A stretch of DNA of 64,000 nt from Egibacteraceae bacterium (GTDB lineage: Bacteria; Actinomycetota; Nitriliruptoria; Euzebyales; Egibacteraceae): positions 1 through 64,000 of the forward strand of contig JAUJMQ010000009.1 of the NCBI GenBank assembly GCA_030446775.1, read 5' to 3'. Positions 34,201-44,780 of this stretch are shown piece after piece (position 1 is the first letter of the stretch; each line of letters begins with the position of its first letter). The notes beneath the pieces are model-generated. The model searched no databases, had not been told where the DNA came from, and saw nothing but the letters and a program-made list of their open reading frames with translations. Position numbers and translations under genes: made by a program.

Positions 34201-35926
34201 CTCCTGCAGCCCCGCCGGCGTCATCACGAAGCCGTCGAGCTCCAGCAGCCGGGCCGCGCCGGGGTCCTCGCCGAGCAGAGACGCACGCGGGCCGAGCTGG
34301 GTGCGCAGGCTCATGACCGAGAACTCGCGCAGGTGGTCGATCGGCGGGTTCGTCACCTGCGCGAAGCGCTGCTTGAGGTAGTGCGCGACGGTGCGCGGGC
34401 GCCGGGCGAGGACCGCCAGGGCGGTGTCGTCGCCCATCGAGGAGATCGGCTCCTTGCCGTCGTTGGCCATCGGCCGCACGACGGTGGTCTCCTCCTCCTT
34501 GGTGTAGCCCGCCGCGACCTGCCGGGCCAGCAGATCGGTCCCGACCGCGGTGACGGGCGCGCCGGGAGCGACCCGGCGCTGGGAGGACCGAAGCCAGTCT
34601 CCGTACGGCCGGCGGTCCGCCAGGCGCCGCTTGAGCTCGTCGTCCTCGACGAGGTTGGCGCCGGGGTCCGGACCGCTGGGGTCGACGAGCAGCATCTGAC
34701 CGGGGCCGAGCCGCTCGCGGCGGACGGTGCCGGCGCCGGCGGTGCGCACCGCGCCGACCTCCGACGCGCACACCACCGTCGCGTCGTCGCACACGACGTA
34801 GCGCAGCGGGCGCAGGCCGTTGCGATCCAGTCCCGCGACGACGCGCTCGCCGTCGGCGAGGACGAGCGCCGCGGGCCCGTCCCACGGCTCGGCCAGCGCC
34901 GCGTGGTAGCGGAAGAAGTCCACCACCGCAGGCGGCAGGTCGCGGCGGCCCTCCCACACCTGCGGGGTCAGCATCGCCAGGGCGTGCGGCAGGTCGCGAC
35001 CGCCGGCCACGAGCAGCTCGAGCGCGGCGTCGAGCATCCCGGAGTCCGACGTCGTCTCGTCCAGCAGCGGCGACAGCAGCGCCTCGCCCTCGCCCCCCAG
35101 CTCGGGCCAGTCGGCGCCGAACCGCCCCTGGCGGGCGCGCATGAGGTTGGCGTTGCCGGCGATGGTGTTGATCTCGCCGTTGTGGCACAGCAACCGGAAC
35201 GGCTGGGCGCGCTCCCACGTCGGCATGGTGTTCGTCGAGTAGCGCTGGTGGAACACCGCGAACCAGCCGCCGACGTCGCGGCGGGCGAGGTCTGGGTAGA
35301 AGTCGGCGAGCGCGTCCGCCGCGACGAGCGCCTTGTACACGACGGTCCGAAAGCCGCACGACGCCATGTACAGGTGCGCCCCGGCGTCGCGGCAGGTCCG
35401 CTCGGCCCGGCGTCTGGCGACATAGGCCCGCCGCTCCCCCGCCGCCGGGCCGACGTCGGCGGGGCGCGTGAACAGCGCCTGCTCGACGACCGGCATGCAG
35501 CCGCGCGCGGCCTCGCCGAGCGCGGCGGGGTCGACGGGCACCGATCGCCATCCGGCCGGGTCCAACCCCGAGGCGACGAGCGCCGACTCCAGCGCCGTCC
35601 GCGCGTCGGCGCGGTTGCGGTCGCCGTGGGCATCGCCGCGGCCATCCAGGAAGCACATCGCCGCGCCGAGCCGGGCGGGGTCGACCGGCCGGGCGCAGGC
35701 CCCCGCGCGGTCCCCCCGCCGCCGCGGCCGCCGCCCGCCCGCCCCCCAGCAGGCCAGCCCCGTCGCCGGACCGCTCGTCGGCGGCGACCGCGCCGCGGTG
35801 CTTGACGCCCTCCAGCCCCTCCCGCGCCGCCTCGACGATCCGTCGCGACGGCCTGCCGGCGAGGTCGGCGACGAAGCCGATGCCGCACGCGTCACGGTCG
35901 AACCGGGGGTCGTGGAGCCCGTCCAT
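31261..35926 (-). CDS. gltB: Glutamate synthase large subunit, frame disrupted near the N-terminus
   Basis: Converts glutamine and 2-oxoglutarate to two glutamates. The class II amidotransferase domain opens with RDACGIGFVADLAG, whose Cys is the nucleophile after Met removal or processing. Then come the central domain, the FMN domain with QIKMAQGSKPGEGGQLPG, the [3Fe-4S] ligands in CHRDTCPVGVATQ and the C-terminal GXGXG barrel, about 1,550 residues in all. The first 90 or so codons from ATG 35926 are in one frame and the remainder in another; the change lies in a G/C run near 35690-35780, where the usual residues before MCFLDG are also missing. The small subunit gltD is not in the window. A terminator-like hairpin precedes the gene. 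Confidence 0.88.
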
Positions 35927-35949
35927 GCGCCTCCCTGGGACGTCGGGGG

Positions 35950-35989
35950 AAACAAAAGACGGCGCCCGCCGTGGTGGCGGAGCGCCGTC
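35950..35989 (-). terminator. Leader hairpin with U-tract upstream of gltB (candidate attenuator)
   Basis: Reading the minus strand: GACGGCGC, then CCGCC/GGCGG inner arms, GCGCCGTC, and directly after it TTTTGTTT. This is the only textbook intrinsic terminator in the window. It lies 24 bp before the gltB start with no gene upstream on that strand, so it can only act on gltB transcription itself. Confidence 0.65.
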
Positions 35990-36000
35990 GCTCTGGCCGC

Positions 36001-36010
36001 AGACTACACA
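36001..36010 (-). promoter_or_regulatory. Candidate extended -10 of gltB (TGTG-TAGTCT)
   Basis: TAGTCT preceded by TGTG on the minus strand lies just upstream of the leader hairpin; a transcript would begin within a few bases of the stem. No good -35 is seen. Confidence 0.35.
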
Positions 36011-36047
36011 ACCTGCCGGCGCCCATCCGGCCGGCTCCTGTGGCCGA

Positions 36048-36071
36048 ACGTTTCAACGACGGTTGAAACGT
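36048..36071. promoter_or_regulatory. Perfect palindrome, candidate regulator operator
   Basis: ACGTTTCAAC, GACG, GTTGAAACGT: a 10-bp perfect inverted repeat in the divergent region between gltB and the NitT/TauT-type transporter, AT-rich for this genome. A TetR- or LacI-type dimer site is the likely reading; it could control either gene set. Confidence 0.6.
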
Positions 36072-36134
36072 GCGCGCCCGGGACAGGAGTGCGCGGCTGC
36101 CCCCGACGAAGCTCCTGCGACGAAAGCCCCCTTC

Positions 36135-37163
36135 GTGAACCCTCCCCTCGCGCTCTCCCGGCGTCGCTTCCTGACCGGCGTGGCCGTCGCCGGCGCCGGC
36201 GTCGCCCTCGGCGCCTGCGCTCGCGGCACCGACACCACCGCGACCCCCGCGGTGCCGGCGGCGGCGGCCGCCGCGGCGGCCGACGGCCGCACCATCCGGG
36301 TGGCGACGTTCACCAACAGCCACGCGGCGTCACCGCTGTACTGGGCGCAGTTCGCACCCGACGGGCTGACCGTGGAGACGACGACGCTCACATCCGGCAC
36401 GGACATGAACCAGGCCCTGGAACGCGACGAGCTGGACTTCGCGCTGTTCGGCATCGTGAACGGCTTCGTCGAGGCCGAGCAGGGGCTCGGCTCCGGGATC
36501 ATCGCCATGGCGGCTCGCAAGGGCGCCGGCCTGATCGTCGGTGCCGATGCCGCCTTCGAGACGCTTACAGACCTGCGGGGGGAGCGGATCGCGTTCAAAG
36601 GCCCGTCGATGCAGTCCCTGGTGCTCAATGCCCTGCTCGACGAGGCCGGCATGGACCCGGCGACCGACGTCGAGCTCGTGCCGGTCGAGTACAACGACAT
36701 GCCGGGGGCGCTGTCACGGGGCGACGTCGCGGCCTTCATGGGCACCGAACCCAACCCCAGCACGTCTGTCGCGACGGGCGACGGCCGCCGGCTGGTCGAC
36801 CCGTACACCACCCGCATCGGCGAGCTGAACTCCTGCATCTGGGCGTCCCCGCGGATGCTCGCCGAGGAGCCGGACCTGTGCCGGGCGGCGGTCGAGCTGC
36901 AGCGCAGCGCCGCCGAGCACCTGTCGCCGGGCGGGGAGAACGACGAAGAAGTGTGGCGCGACCTGATCGTGGACCAGTACGGGCTGGCCGAGGACGTCTT
37001 CCGGGAGCTCCTCACGAACGTCGGCGCGGTGTGGGAGCTCGACGAGCGCTGGATCGATCAGGCGAAGGCCGGCGGCGCCGACATGGTCGACCTCGGGATC
37101 CTGCAGTCCGAGCCGGACTACGACGACCTGCTGCGCACCGAGTTCCAGCCTTCCTCCGGCTGA
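36135..37163 (+). CDS. NitT/TauT-type ABC transporter substrate-binding lipoprotein (Tat)
   Basis: A 342-residue periplasmic-type binding protein exported by the Tat path and lipid-anchored: SRRRFLTGVAVAGAGVALGAC has twin Arg, a hydrophobic core and a lipobox Cys. The mature part fits the NMT1/SsuA-like fold (VATFTNSHAASPLYWAQ, FALFGIVNGFVEAEQGLG, LRGERIAFKGPSMQSLVLNALL). Such proteins bind nitrate, taurine, sulfonates or pyrimidine precursors. GTG 36135 gives the signal peptide a proper N-region. First of three genes; the permease starts 12 nt after its stop. Confidence 0.85.
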   Translation: MNPPLALSRRRFLTGVAVAGAGVALGACARGTDTTATPAVPAAAAAAAADGRTIRVATFTNSHAASPLYWAQFAPDGLTVETTTLTSGTDMNQALERDELDFALFGIVNGFVEAEQGLGSGIIAMAARKGAGLIVGADAAFETLTDLRGERIAFKGPSMQSLVLNALLDEAGMDPATDVELVPVEYNDMPGALSRGDVAAFMGTEPNPSTSVATGDGRRLVDPYTTRIGELNSCIWASPRMLAEEPDLCRAAVELQRSAAEHLSPGGENDEEVWRDLIVDQYGLAEDVFRELLTNVGAVWELDERWIDQAKAGGADMVDLGILQSEPDYDDLLRTEFQPSSG

Positions 37164-37174
37164 GGCCGGCGACC

Positions 37175-38026
37175 TTGCAGCCCGACGCCTCGGCCTCGCA
37201 GCAGCGGCTGCTGGCGCCCAGCGGCGCCCGTGCCCGCAGCGCGCCCCGCGGATGGCTCGGCCTGATCCCGCCGCTCGCCATCGTGGCGGTGTGGGCGGCG
37301 GTCACCGCGACGGGCATCATCTCCCCGCGGGTCCTGCCGACGCCTGCCGCCGTGGCCACCGCCGCCGCCGACTTTCTGTTCGGCACGAGCACGACCACGC
37401 TGCCGGGCGTGGTGCGCTTCGAGGGCGCGGGACCGTTCCACATCGCCGCGAGCCTGCGACGCCTGCTCGTCGCCTTCTCCCTGGCCGCCGCGGTCGGCGT
37501 GCCGTTGGGCCTGGCCCTGGGGCTGTCCCGGCGGGTGGCCCTGCTGCTGGACCCGCTCGTCCAGGGGCTGCGCCCCATCCCGATCTACGCCTGGCTGCCG
37601 CTGGCGTTCGCCTGGTTCGGTCTGGGCGAGGGCTCGGCGCGGTTCCTGATCTTCATCGGGGCGCTGTTTCCGATCGTCGTCGCAACCGGCGACGGCGCCG
37701 CACGGGTGCCGCGGGCGTGGGTCGAGACCGCGGTGATGCTGGGGACGCGCCGCTCGGACCTGGCACGCAGGGTGTACGTGCCCGCGACGCTGCCGAGCAT
37801 CGTGACGGGCCTGCGCCTGGGCCTGACGCTGGGCTGGATGAGCGTCATCGTCGGCGAGCTGACCGGGACCCGCCGCGGCATCGGGGCGATGATGTTCGCC
37901 GCTCGGGAGGTCGGCCGGCTCGACCGGGTGATCGTCGGCATGGCCTGCTTCGCGCTGCTCGGCCTGGGCACCGATCTCCTCGTTCGTCGGCTCACCCAGC
38001 GCTTCACGCGCTGGGCGCTGACGTGA
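37175..38026 (+). CDS. ABC transporter permease (NitT/TauT type)
   Basis: A 283-residue permease with about six helices and the EAA-type cytoplasmic loop: VETAVMLGTRRSDLARRVYVPATLPSIVTGLRLGL. The central segment RPIPIYAWLPLAFAWFGLGEGS is typical for SsuC/TauC. No ATG or GTG is available near the natural start; TTG at 37175 gives the expected short basic N-terminus, and its ribosome site is weak, so coupling to the upstream gene is likely. The stop overlaps the ATPase start by 4 nt. Confidence 0.85.
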   Translation: MQPDASASQQRLLAPSGARARSAPRGWLGLIPPLAIVAVWAAVTATGIISPRVLPTPAAVATAAADFLFGTSTTTLPGVVRFEGAGPFHIAASLRRLLVAFSLAAAVGVPLGLALGLSRRVALLLDPLVQGLRPIPIYAWLPLAFAWFGLGEGSARFLIFIGALFPIVVATGDGAARVPRAWVETAVMLGTRRSDLARRVYVPATLPSIVTGLRLGLTLGWMSVIVGELTGTRRGIGAMMFAAREVGRLDRVIVGMACFALLGLGTDLLVRRLTQRFTRWALT

Positions 38027-38754
38027 TCACCGTCGCCGGCGTCGTCAAGCGCTTCGGCAGCGTCGGCGTCCTCGACGGCATCGACTTCGCCGCCGAGGCC
38101 GGAGAGGTCGTCGCCGTCCTGGGGCCCAGCGGCTGCGGCAAGTCGACGCTGCTGCGGCTGCTGGCCGGCTTCGAGCGTCCCGACGCCGGGGAGATCCTCG
38201 TGGGCGGCCGACCGGTGGGGGCTCCGGGACCGGACCGCGCGATGGTCGACCAGTCCTCCACGCTGTTTCCCTGGCTGCGGCTGCGCGACAACGTCGCGTG
38301 GGCACCGCGAGCCGCGGGCGCCGCCGACCCGCTGGCGGAAGCCGACCGGCTGCTGGAGGCGACCGGCCTGTCGGACTTCGCCGACGCGCTGCCCGCGACC
38401 CTGTCGGGCGGCATGCGCCAACGGGGCGCGATCGCGCAGGTGCTGGCCACCGGCGCCCCCGTGCTGCTGCTCGACGAGCCCTTCGGCGCGCTCGACGCGC
38501 AGACGCGCCTGGCGATGCACGTGTGGCTGCGCGACATCCTCGCACGCACCCGCCCGACCGTCGTGCTGGTGACCCACGACATCGACGAGGCGCTGCTGCT
38601 CGGCGACCGCCTCGTCGTGCTGAGCCGCCGGCCGGCGCGCGTGGCGGCCCGAGTGGCGGTGGAGCTCGGCCGGGACCGGGGGCGCCACACGACGACCGAC
38701 CCGGTGTTCACCGGGCTCAAGGACCGCATCCTGGATCTGCTCACCCCCGCCTGA
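38023..38754 (+). CDS. ABC transporter ATP-binding protein (NitT/TauT type)
   Basis: A 243-residue ATPase with Walker A GPSGCGKST, Q-loop VDQSSTLFPW, signature LSGGMRQRGAIA, Walker B VLLLDEPFGALD, D-loop and the H-loop His in VTHDIDEALLLGD. It powers the transporter formed with the two upstream genes. GTG 38023 overlaps the permease stop (GTGA). Size and sequence fit SsuB/TauB-like proteins; the substrate cannot be read from it. Confidence 0.9.
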   Translation: MITVAGVVKRFGSVGVLDGIDFAAEAGEVVAVLGPSGCGKSTLLRLLAGFERPDAGEILVGGRPVGAPGPDRAMVDQSSTLFPWLRLRDNVAWAPRAAGAADPLAEADRLLEATGLSDFADALPATLSGGMRQRGAIAQVLATGAPVLLLDEPFGALDAQTRLAMHVWLRDILARTRPTVVLVTHDIDEALLLGDRLVVLSRRPARVAARVAVELGRDRGRHTTTDPVFTGLKDRILDLLTPA

Positions 38755-38784
38755 CCCCCGAACCCACCCTCCTCCGCCGCGTTC

Positions 38785-38820
38785 GTTCTGATTTCCGCGG
38801 CCGGCCAAGGCGATCAGAAC
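38785..38820. terminator. Hairpin between convergent genes (shares arm with 2340-2386)
   Basis: GTTCTGAT (38785-38792) pairs with ATCAGAAC (38813-38820) around a GC-rich CGCGGCCGGCC loop. No U-tract. GATCAGAACAAGC at 38812-38824 is identical to 2373-2385. Confidence 0.6.
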
Positions 38821-38858
38821 AAGCAGTCCAGGGGCCGCGCGGCGGGGGCGCGGGCCGG

Positions 38859-40744
38859 TCAGGTGTGGGCGAACTGGGTCCGGTACAGGTCGGCGTACAG
38901 GCCCTCGGCCCGCACGAGCTCGTCGTGGGCGCCTCGCTGGACGATCCGGCCGTCGGCGACGACGAGGATCTGGTCGGCCCGCACGATGGTCGACAGGCGG
39001 TGGGCGATGACGAGCGACGTGCGGCCGGCCAGCGCGGTGGCGAGCGCCTCCTGCAGGAGCGACTCCGACTCGCTGTCGAGGTGCGCGGTGGCCTCGTCGA
39101 GCACGACGATGGCGGGATCCTTCAGTAGCACACGCGCGATCGCCAGGCGCTGCTTCTCGCCGCCGGATCCCCGACGACGGTGTCGTAGCCGTCGGCCAGC
39201 GCCGCGATGACCGTATGGATCTGCGCGGCGCGGCACGCGGCCTCGATCTGGGCGTCGGTGGCCTCCGGCCGGGCGTAGCGCAGGTTCTCGCGGATGGTGT
39301 CGTGGAACAGGTGGGGGTCCTGGCTGACCACGCCGACCGCCGCCGACAGCGAGGCCAGCGTGACGTCGCGCACGTCGTGGCCGTCGAGGCGTACCGCTCC
39401 CGACGTCACGTCGTACAGGCGCGACACGAGGCCGATGATCGTCGACTTGCCGGCGCCGGAGGGCCCGACGAGCGCGACCGTCTGCCCGGGCTCGGCCACG
39501 AAGCTGACGCCGTGGAGGACCTCGGCGCCGGGCGTGGCGTCCAGGACCGCGCCGAACCCCCGCTCCAGGGAGGCCAGCGACGAGTCCGCCGCCGAGGGAT
39601 AGGCGAAGCGGACGTCGTCGAAGACGATCTCGCCCCGCGGTGCCGCAAGGGCGACGGCGCCCTCGGCGTCGGCGATGGGGTGGCGCAGGTCCAGGATCTC
39701 GAACACCCGGTCGAAGCTGACCAGGGCGGTCAGCACCTCCACCGGCGCGTTCGTGAGCGCGGCGAGCGGCTGGTAGGCCTGGGTGACCAGGGCGGCGAAG
39801 GCGACGACCGCACCGGGGCTCATCTGCCCCGACAGGGCCAGGCGCCCCCCGATGAGGTACACCGCCGCGGTGCCCAGCGCCCCGACCAGCGACAGGATCA
39901 CGAAGAACAGCCGTCCGACGACCGCGCTGCGGATGCCCACGTCCGCCACCCGCTGTGCGCTGCCCGCGAACGTGCCGGTCTCCTGGACGGGGCGTCCGAA
40001 GAGCTTCACCAGGAGCGCGCCCGACACGTTGAACCGCTCCGTCATGACGGTGTTCATCTCGGCGTTGAGCTGCATCGACTCCCGCGTGAGCGCCTGCAGC
40101 TTCTTGCCGACGTTCTTGGCCAGGACCACGAACAGCGGCAGGACAGACAGCGTGAGCAGCGTCAGGCGCCACTCGATGGCGAACATCGTGCCGACGGCGG
40201 CGACGACCTGGACGATGTTGGCGGTCAACGTGCCGAACGTCCCCGTCAGCGCCCGCTGGGCACCGATGACGTCGTTGTTCAGCCGCGAGATCAGCGCACC
40301 GGTCTGCGTGCGGGTGAAGAAGGCCAGCGGCATCCGTTGCACGTGGTCGTACAGCATCCGCCGCAGGTCGAAGATGAGCTGCTCGCCGATCCACGACGAC
40401 AGGTAGCGCTGCCACAGCGAGAACGCCGACGCCGCGATCGCGACGCCGAACAGCGCCAACGCGTAGACGGTGACGATCCGTGCGGCGCCTGGCGGCTGGG
40501 AGGAGATGGCGTTGACGATCGGTTGGATCAGCAGCGCCGGGACGACGACGAGCGCCGACGCAGCCGAGATCGCCACGAGGAGCTGCACGAGCTTGCCGCG
40601 GTACGGCCTGGCGAACTGCCGCCACACCCGCCGGATCAGCCCCTTGGGGAGCCGCTGCGTGGTGGCGGGGTCCTGCCCGTTTCGCACGAGGCTCGTCCCG
40701 GGCCGCATCCCGCGCCCGCCGCCCAGCCCGGGTCCCATGCTCAT
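38859..40744 (-). CDS. ABC exporter (fused membrane and ATPase domains), disrupted at the signature motif
   Basis: A half-size type IV ABC exporter of the MsbA/lipid-multidrug group. Six-helix membrane domain ([16 protein letters not shown] to [11 protein letters not shown]), then Walker [11 protein letters not shown]-loop [16 protein letters not shown], Walker [17 protein letters not shown] and H-loop IAHRLSTI. Near 39165 the frame changes and the family sequence between VVG and [13 protein letters not shown] is missing about five residues, including the L of LSGGE, so a small deletion of about 16 nt is implied. ATG at 40744 follows GGGCGGCGTGGG. Single half-transporter, probably a homodimer if intact. 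Confidence 0.82.
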
Positions 40745-40845
40745 GCCCACGCCGCCCAGGATGTCACGCGGGTGTGACAGGCGGCGCGGCGCTCGCGCCG
40801 CGACCGGAGCCGCACAGCGCGGGCCGGTCGCGACGCCGGTCGCGC

Positions 40846-41406
40846 TCAGCTGTCCTGGCGTACGAGGGCGACGTCGATGTCGACGGTGACCTTGTCGCCG
40901 ACGAGCACACCGCCCGTCTCCAGGGCGGCGTTCCACGTCAGGCCGAAGTCCTTGCGGTTCAGCTGGGTCGTTGCGCTGAACCCGGCGCGGGTGTTGCCGA
41001 ACGGGTCGCGCGCGACACCGTTGAACTCCAGTGCCAGCTCGACGGTCTTCGTCACGCCGTGGAGCTCGAGGTCGCCGACGAGCAGCCAGCCGTCCCCGTC
41101 GGCGCGGATGCTGCGCGAGGTGAACACCATCGCGGGGAAGCGCTCGACGTCGAAGAACTCCGCAGAGCGCAGGTGCGTGTCGCGGGCCTCGTCACCGGTG
41201 CGGATCGAGGCGAGATCGATCTCGGCGCGGACCTCGGACGCGGCCAGGTCCTCGGCGACGATGACCGTGCCGGACACGCCTTCGAAGCGGCCGCGCACCT
41301 TGGAGATCATCGCGTGCCGGACGGTGAAGCCCGCTGCGGAGTGCGACGGGTCGATCGCCCAGGTGCCGGCGTCGAGCTCGGTCTTGGGGGTGATGGTCGT
41401 GCTCAA
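40846..41406 (-). CDS. YceI family protein
   Basis: A 186-residue lipocalin-like YceI protein: GTWAIDPSHSAAGFTVRHAMISKVRGRFEGVSG, the SIRTGDEARDTHLRSAEFFDVERFPAMVFTS core and the terminal VTVDIDVALVRQ. It has no signal peptide, so it is cytosolic, unlike the E. coli member. YceI proteins bind isoprenoid lipids and often respond to stress. The start is TTG at 41406, set by AGGAGG 5 nt upstream. It is divergent from a MarR regulator across 98 bp with two small palindromes, so MarR control is likely. Confidence 0.88.
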   Translation of the reverse strand: MSTTITPKTELDAGTWAIDPSHSAAGFTVRHAMISKVRGRFEGVSGTVIVAEDLAASEVRAEIDLASIRTGDEARDTHLRSAEFFDVERFPAMVFTSRSIRADGDGWLLVGDLELHGVTKTVELALEFNGVARDPFGNTRAGFSATTQLNRKDFGLTWNAALETGGVLVGDKVTVDIDVALVRQDS

Positions 41407-41433
41407 GGGGTCCTCCTGCGGGATGGCAGTTCG

Positions 41434-41458
41434 CTTGCTATCGCAAGTATAAGGATCC
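41434..41458. promoter_or_regulatory. Putative yceI promoter and MarR operator region
   Basis: CTTGC/GCAAG (41434-41447) and the GGATCC palindrome (41453-41458) flank a TATACT hexamer (minus strand, 41451-41446) suited as the yceI -10. This AT-rich patch between the divergent yceI and marR genes is the most likely MarR site. Confidence 0.45.
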
Positions 41459-41492
41459 TAACGGTATCGGATGCGGGCGGTATTCCCCGCCC

Positions 41493-41498
41493 TACGCT
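41493..41498 (+). promoter_or_regulatory. Predicted -10 box (TACGCT), leaderless start
   Basis: TACGCT ends 6 nt before the GTG of the marR gene. Confidence 0.4.
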
Positions 41499-41504
41499 GG
41501 TCAG

Positions 41505-41990
41505 GTGACGACGACGCGCTGGCTGGACTCCACCGAGCAGAACGCCTGGCGGGCGCTGCTGGCGGCCCACGCCACGCTCGTCGCGGTCCTCGACCGTGAG
41601 CTGCGCGCCGAGCAGGGCATGGCGCTCGCCGAGTACGAGGCGCTGGCGGTCTTGTCCGAGACGCCGGGCGGCTACCTGCCGATGGCGCAGCTCGCCGAGC
41701 GCCTCCACGTCTCCCCCAGCGCGCTGACGCGGCGGATCGACCGGCTCAGCGCCCGGCAGCTGGTGTGCCGCCGGGCCTGTCCCACCGACGCGCGCGTCTG
41801 GCACGCGGTGCTGACCGACACGGGACGGCGCCGCCTGGAGGCCGCCGCCCCGACGCACGTCCGCGGCGTCCGCGAGCATTTCGTCGACCGGCTGACGCGC
41901 GCCGAGCTCGAGGCGCTCAGCGTGGCGCTGCAGGCCGCCCTCGACCCTGCGACCGGCTCGCCCGACCCCGCGCCACCCCGCGCGCGCTGA
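41505..41990 (+). CDS. MarR-family transcriptional regulator
   Basis: A 161-residue winged-helix repressor. Helical dimer region (WRALLAAHATLVAVLDRELRAEQGM), then MAQLAERLHVSPSALTRRIDRLSARQLV as recognition helices and the wing with CPTDARVWHAVLTDTGRRRLE. Two cysteines (CRRACPTD) in the wing might allow oxidation sensing, which would suit control of a stress-type YceI. GTG at 41505 is preceded by a TACGCT box. The stop codon lies inside a hairpin shared with the convergent ABC-F gene. Confidence 0.88.
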   Translation: MTTTRWLDSTEQNAWRALLAAHATLVAVLDRELRAEQGMALAEYEALAVLSETPGGYLPMAQLAERLHVSPSALTRRIDRLSARQLVCRRACPTDARVWHAVLTDTGRRRLEAAAPTHVRGVREHFVDRLTRAELEALSVALQAALDPATGSPDPAPPRAR

Positions 41991-42011
41991 CGCTGCCGGT
42001 GCCGCGTCAGC
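41986..42011. terminator. Hairpin overlapping the marR stop codon
   Basis: GCTGACGC (41986-41993) pairs with GCGTCAGC (42004-42011) around TGCCGGTGCC. It lies between convergent genes and has no U-tract. Confidence 0.5.
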
Positions 42012-42093
42012 GGCTGGCCAGCTCGCGGGCGGTGATTGGCTCGAGCTCCGACTCCCGCCTGGCCCCCTCGTCGAACAGCGCGCCTGCGCGGTC

Positions 42094-43989
<1,896 letters not shown>

Positions 43990-43997
43990 GGCTGCCG

Positions 43998-44003
43998 AGA
44001 GTA
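43998..44003 (-). promoter_or_regulatory. Predicted -10 box (TACTCT), leaderless start
   Basis: On the minus strand TACTCT lies 8 nt upstream of the ATG of the ABC-F gene. Confidence 0.35.
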
Positions 44004-44124
44004 CGACCCCGCCGACCGGGTGCAGTCGCGGGCGCACACGCACGAAACCGCACCCGCTCCCGGCTCCCGCCAGCCGGCCCGCGGGGACAGGGCCGCGTCG
44101 CGCCGGGCGCGGCCATGCGGCGGG

Positions 44125-44130
44125 TACGCT
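44125..44130 (+). promoter_or_regulatory. Predicted -10 box (TACGCT), leaderless start
   Basis: TACGCT ends 6 nt before the ATG at 44137. Confidence 0.4.
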
Positions 44131-44136
44131 GCGCTC

Positions 44137-44540
44137 ATGAGCCTGACGGCGGTGCACGGCTACGCCTTGGGGTTCGTGCTCATCGGCGCGTGGGCGACGG
44201 TGTGCGGCTGGGCGCTGGCGCTGCGCTTCACGCGGTACGCGCAGACGCCGACGTTCTGGCGCGTCGTGTCGGTGGCCCAGATCCTGCTCGGCCTGCAGAT
44301 CCTCGTCGGGCTCGTCCTGCTCGTCCTCGGGCGGCGCCCGGGTCCGGCCGGCGCCGGCGGCGCCACCCTCGCGTTCCACCTCGGCTACGGGGTGGTGTTC
44401 CCCCTCATCACCCTCGTCGTCGGCCACCGCGTCGCGCGCGCGAGGGCCGCTACAACCCGCACGGGGTCTTCGCCGTCGTGGGCCTGGTCATCTTCGGCCT
44501 CACGGCGCGGGCCTGGATGGTGGGCGTCGCGGGCGCCTGA
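44137..44540 (+). CDS. Small four-helix membrane protein, frame disrupted
   Basis: About 134 residues once the frames are joined: [67 protein letters not shown] and, in the next frame, [26 protein letters not shown]. The four hydrophobic stretches and their loops are typical of small actinobacterial membrane proteins of unknown role. The frame change lies around 44440 in an alternating CG run. It probably forms an operon with the next small gene and the 7TMR-HD gene. Confidence 0.6.
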
Positions 44541-44562
44541 CGCGGCGCGACAAGGAGCGAGC

Positions 44563-44775
44563 ATGACCGACGACGACCACGCCACCCACGCCGCGCTCGC
44601 CGAGGAGCTCGTGTCGAGCATCGCGCGTCTGCGCTCGGACCTCGCGGCCCGCAGCGACCCGATGCTCGATGAGATCGCCCATGCGATGGAGCTGCTGCTG
44701 GGCCTGACCACCCACGCCCACGACCACTCGGTGACCAACAGCGAGCGCCTCACCCGGCTCGAGCGGGAGCGCTGA
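44563..44775 (+). CDS. Small acidic/helical protein, function unknown
   Basis: A 70-residue protein (MTDDDHATHAALAEELVSSI to ERLTRLERER) predicted as two helices with a His-rich middle (THAHDHS). It has AAGGAG 7 nt upstream of ATG 44563. It precedes the 7TMR-HD gene by 5 nt, so they are co-transcribed. No family recognised. Confidence 0.6.
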   Translation: MTDDDHATHAALAEELVSSIARLRSDLAARSDPMLDEIAHAMELLLGLTTHAHDHSVTNSERLTRLERER

Positions 44776-44780
44776 CGCCG

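Noticed and set aside
33361-35805. 814-codon plus-strand frame opposite gltB
   Set aside because: Composition is a mirror of gltB third-position GC; no family resemblance.
35927-36134. TPP or other known riboswitch upstream of the transporter
   Set aside because: The conserved TPP boxes (CTGAGA, ACCTGAT) are absent and no other known core was recognised.
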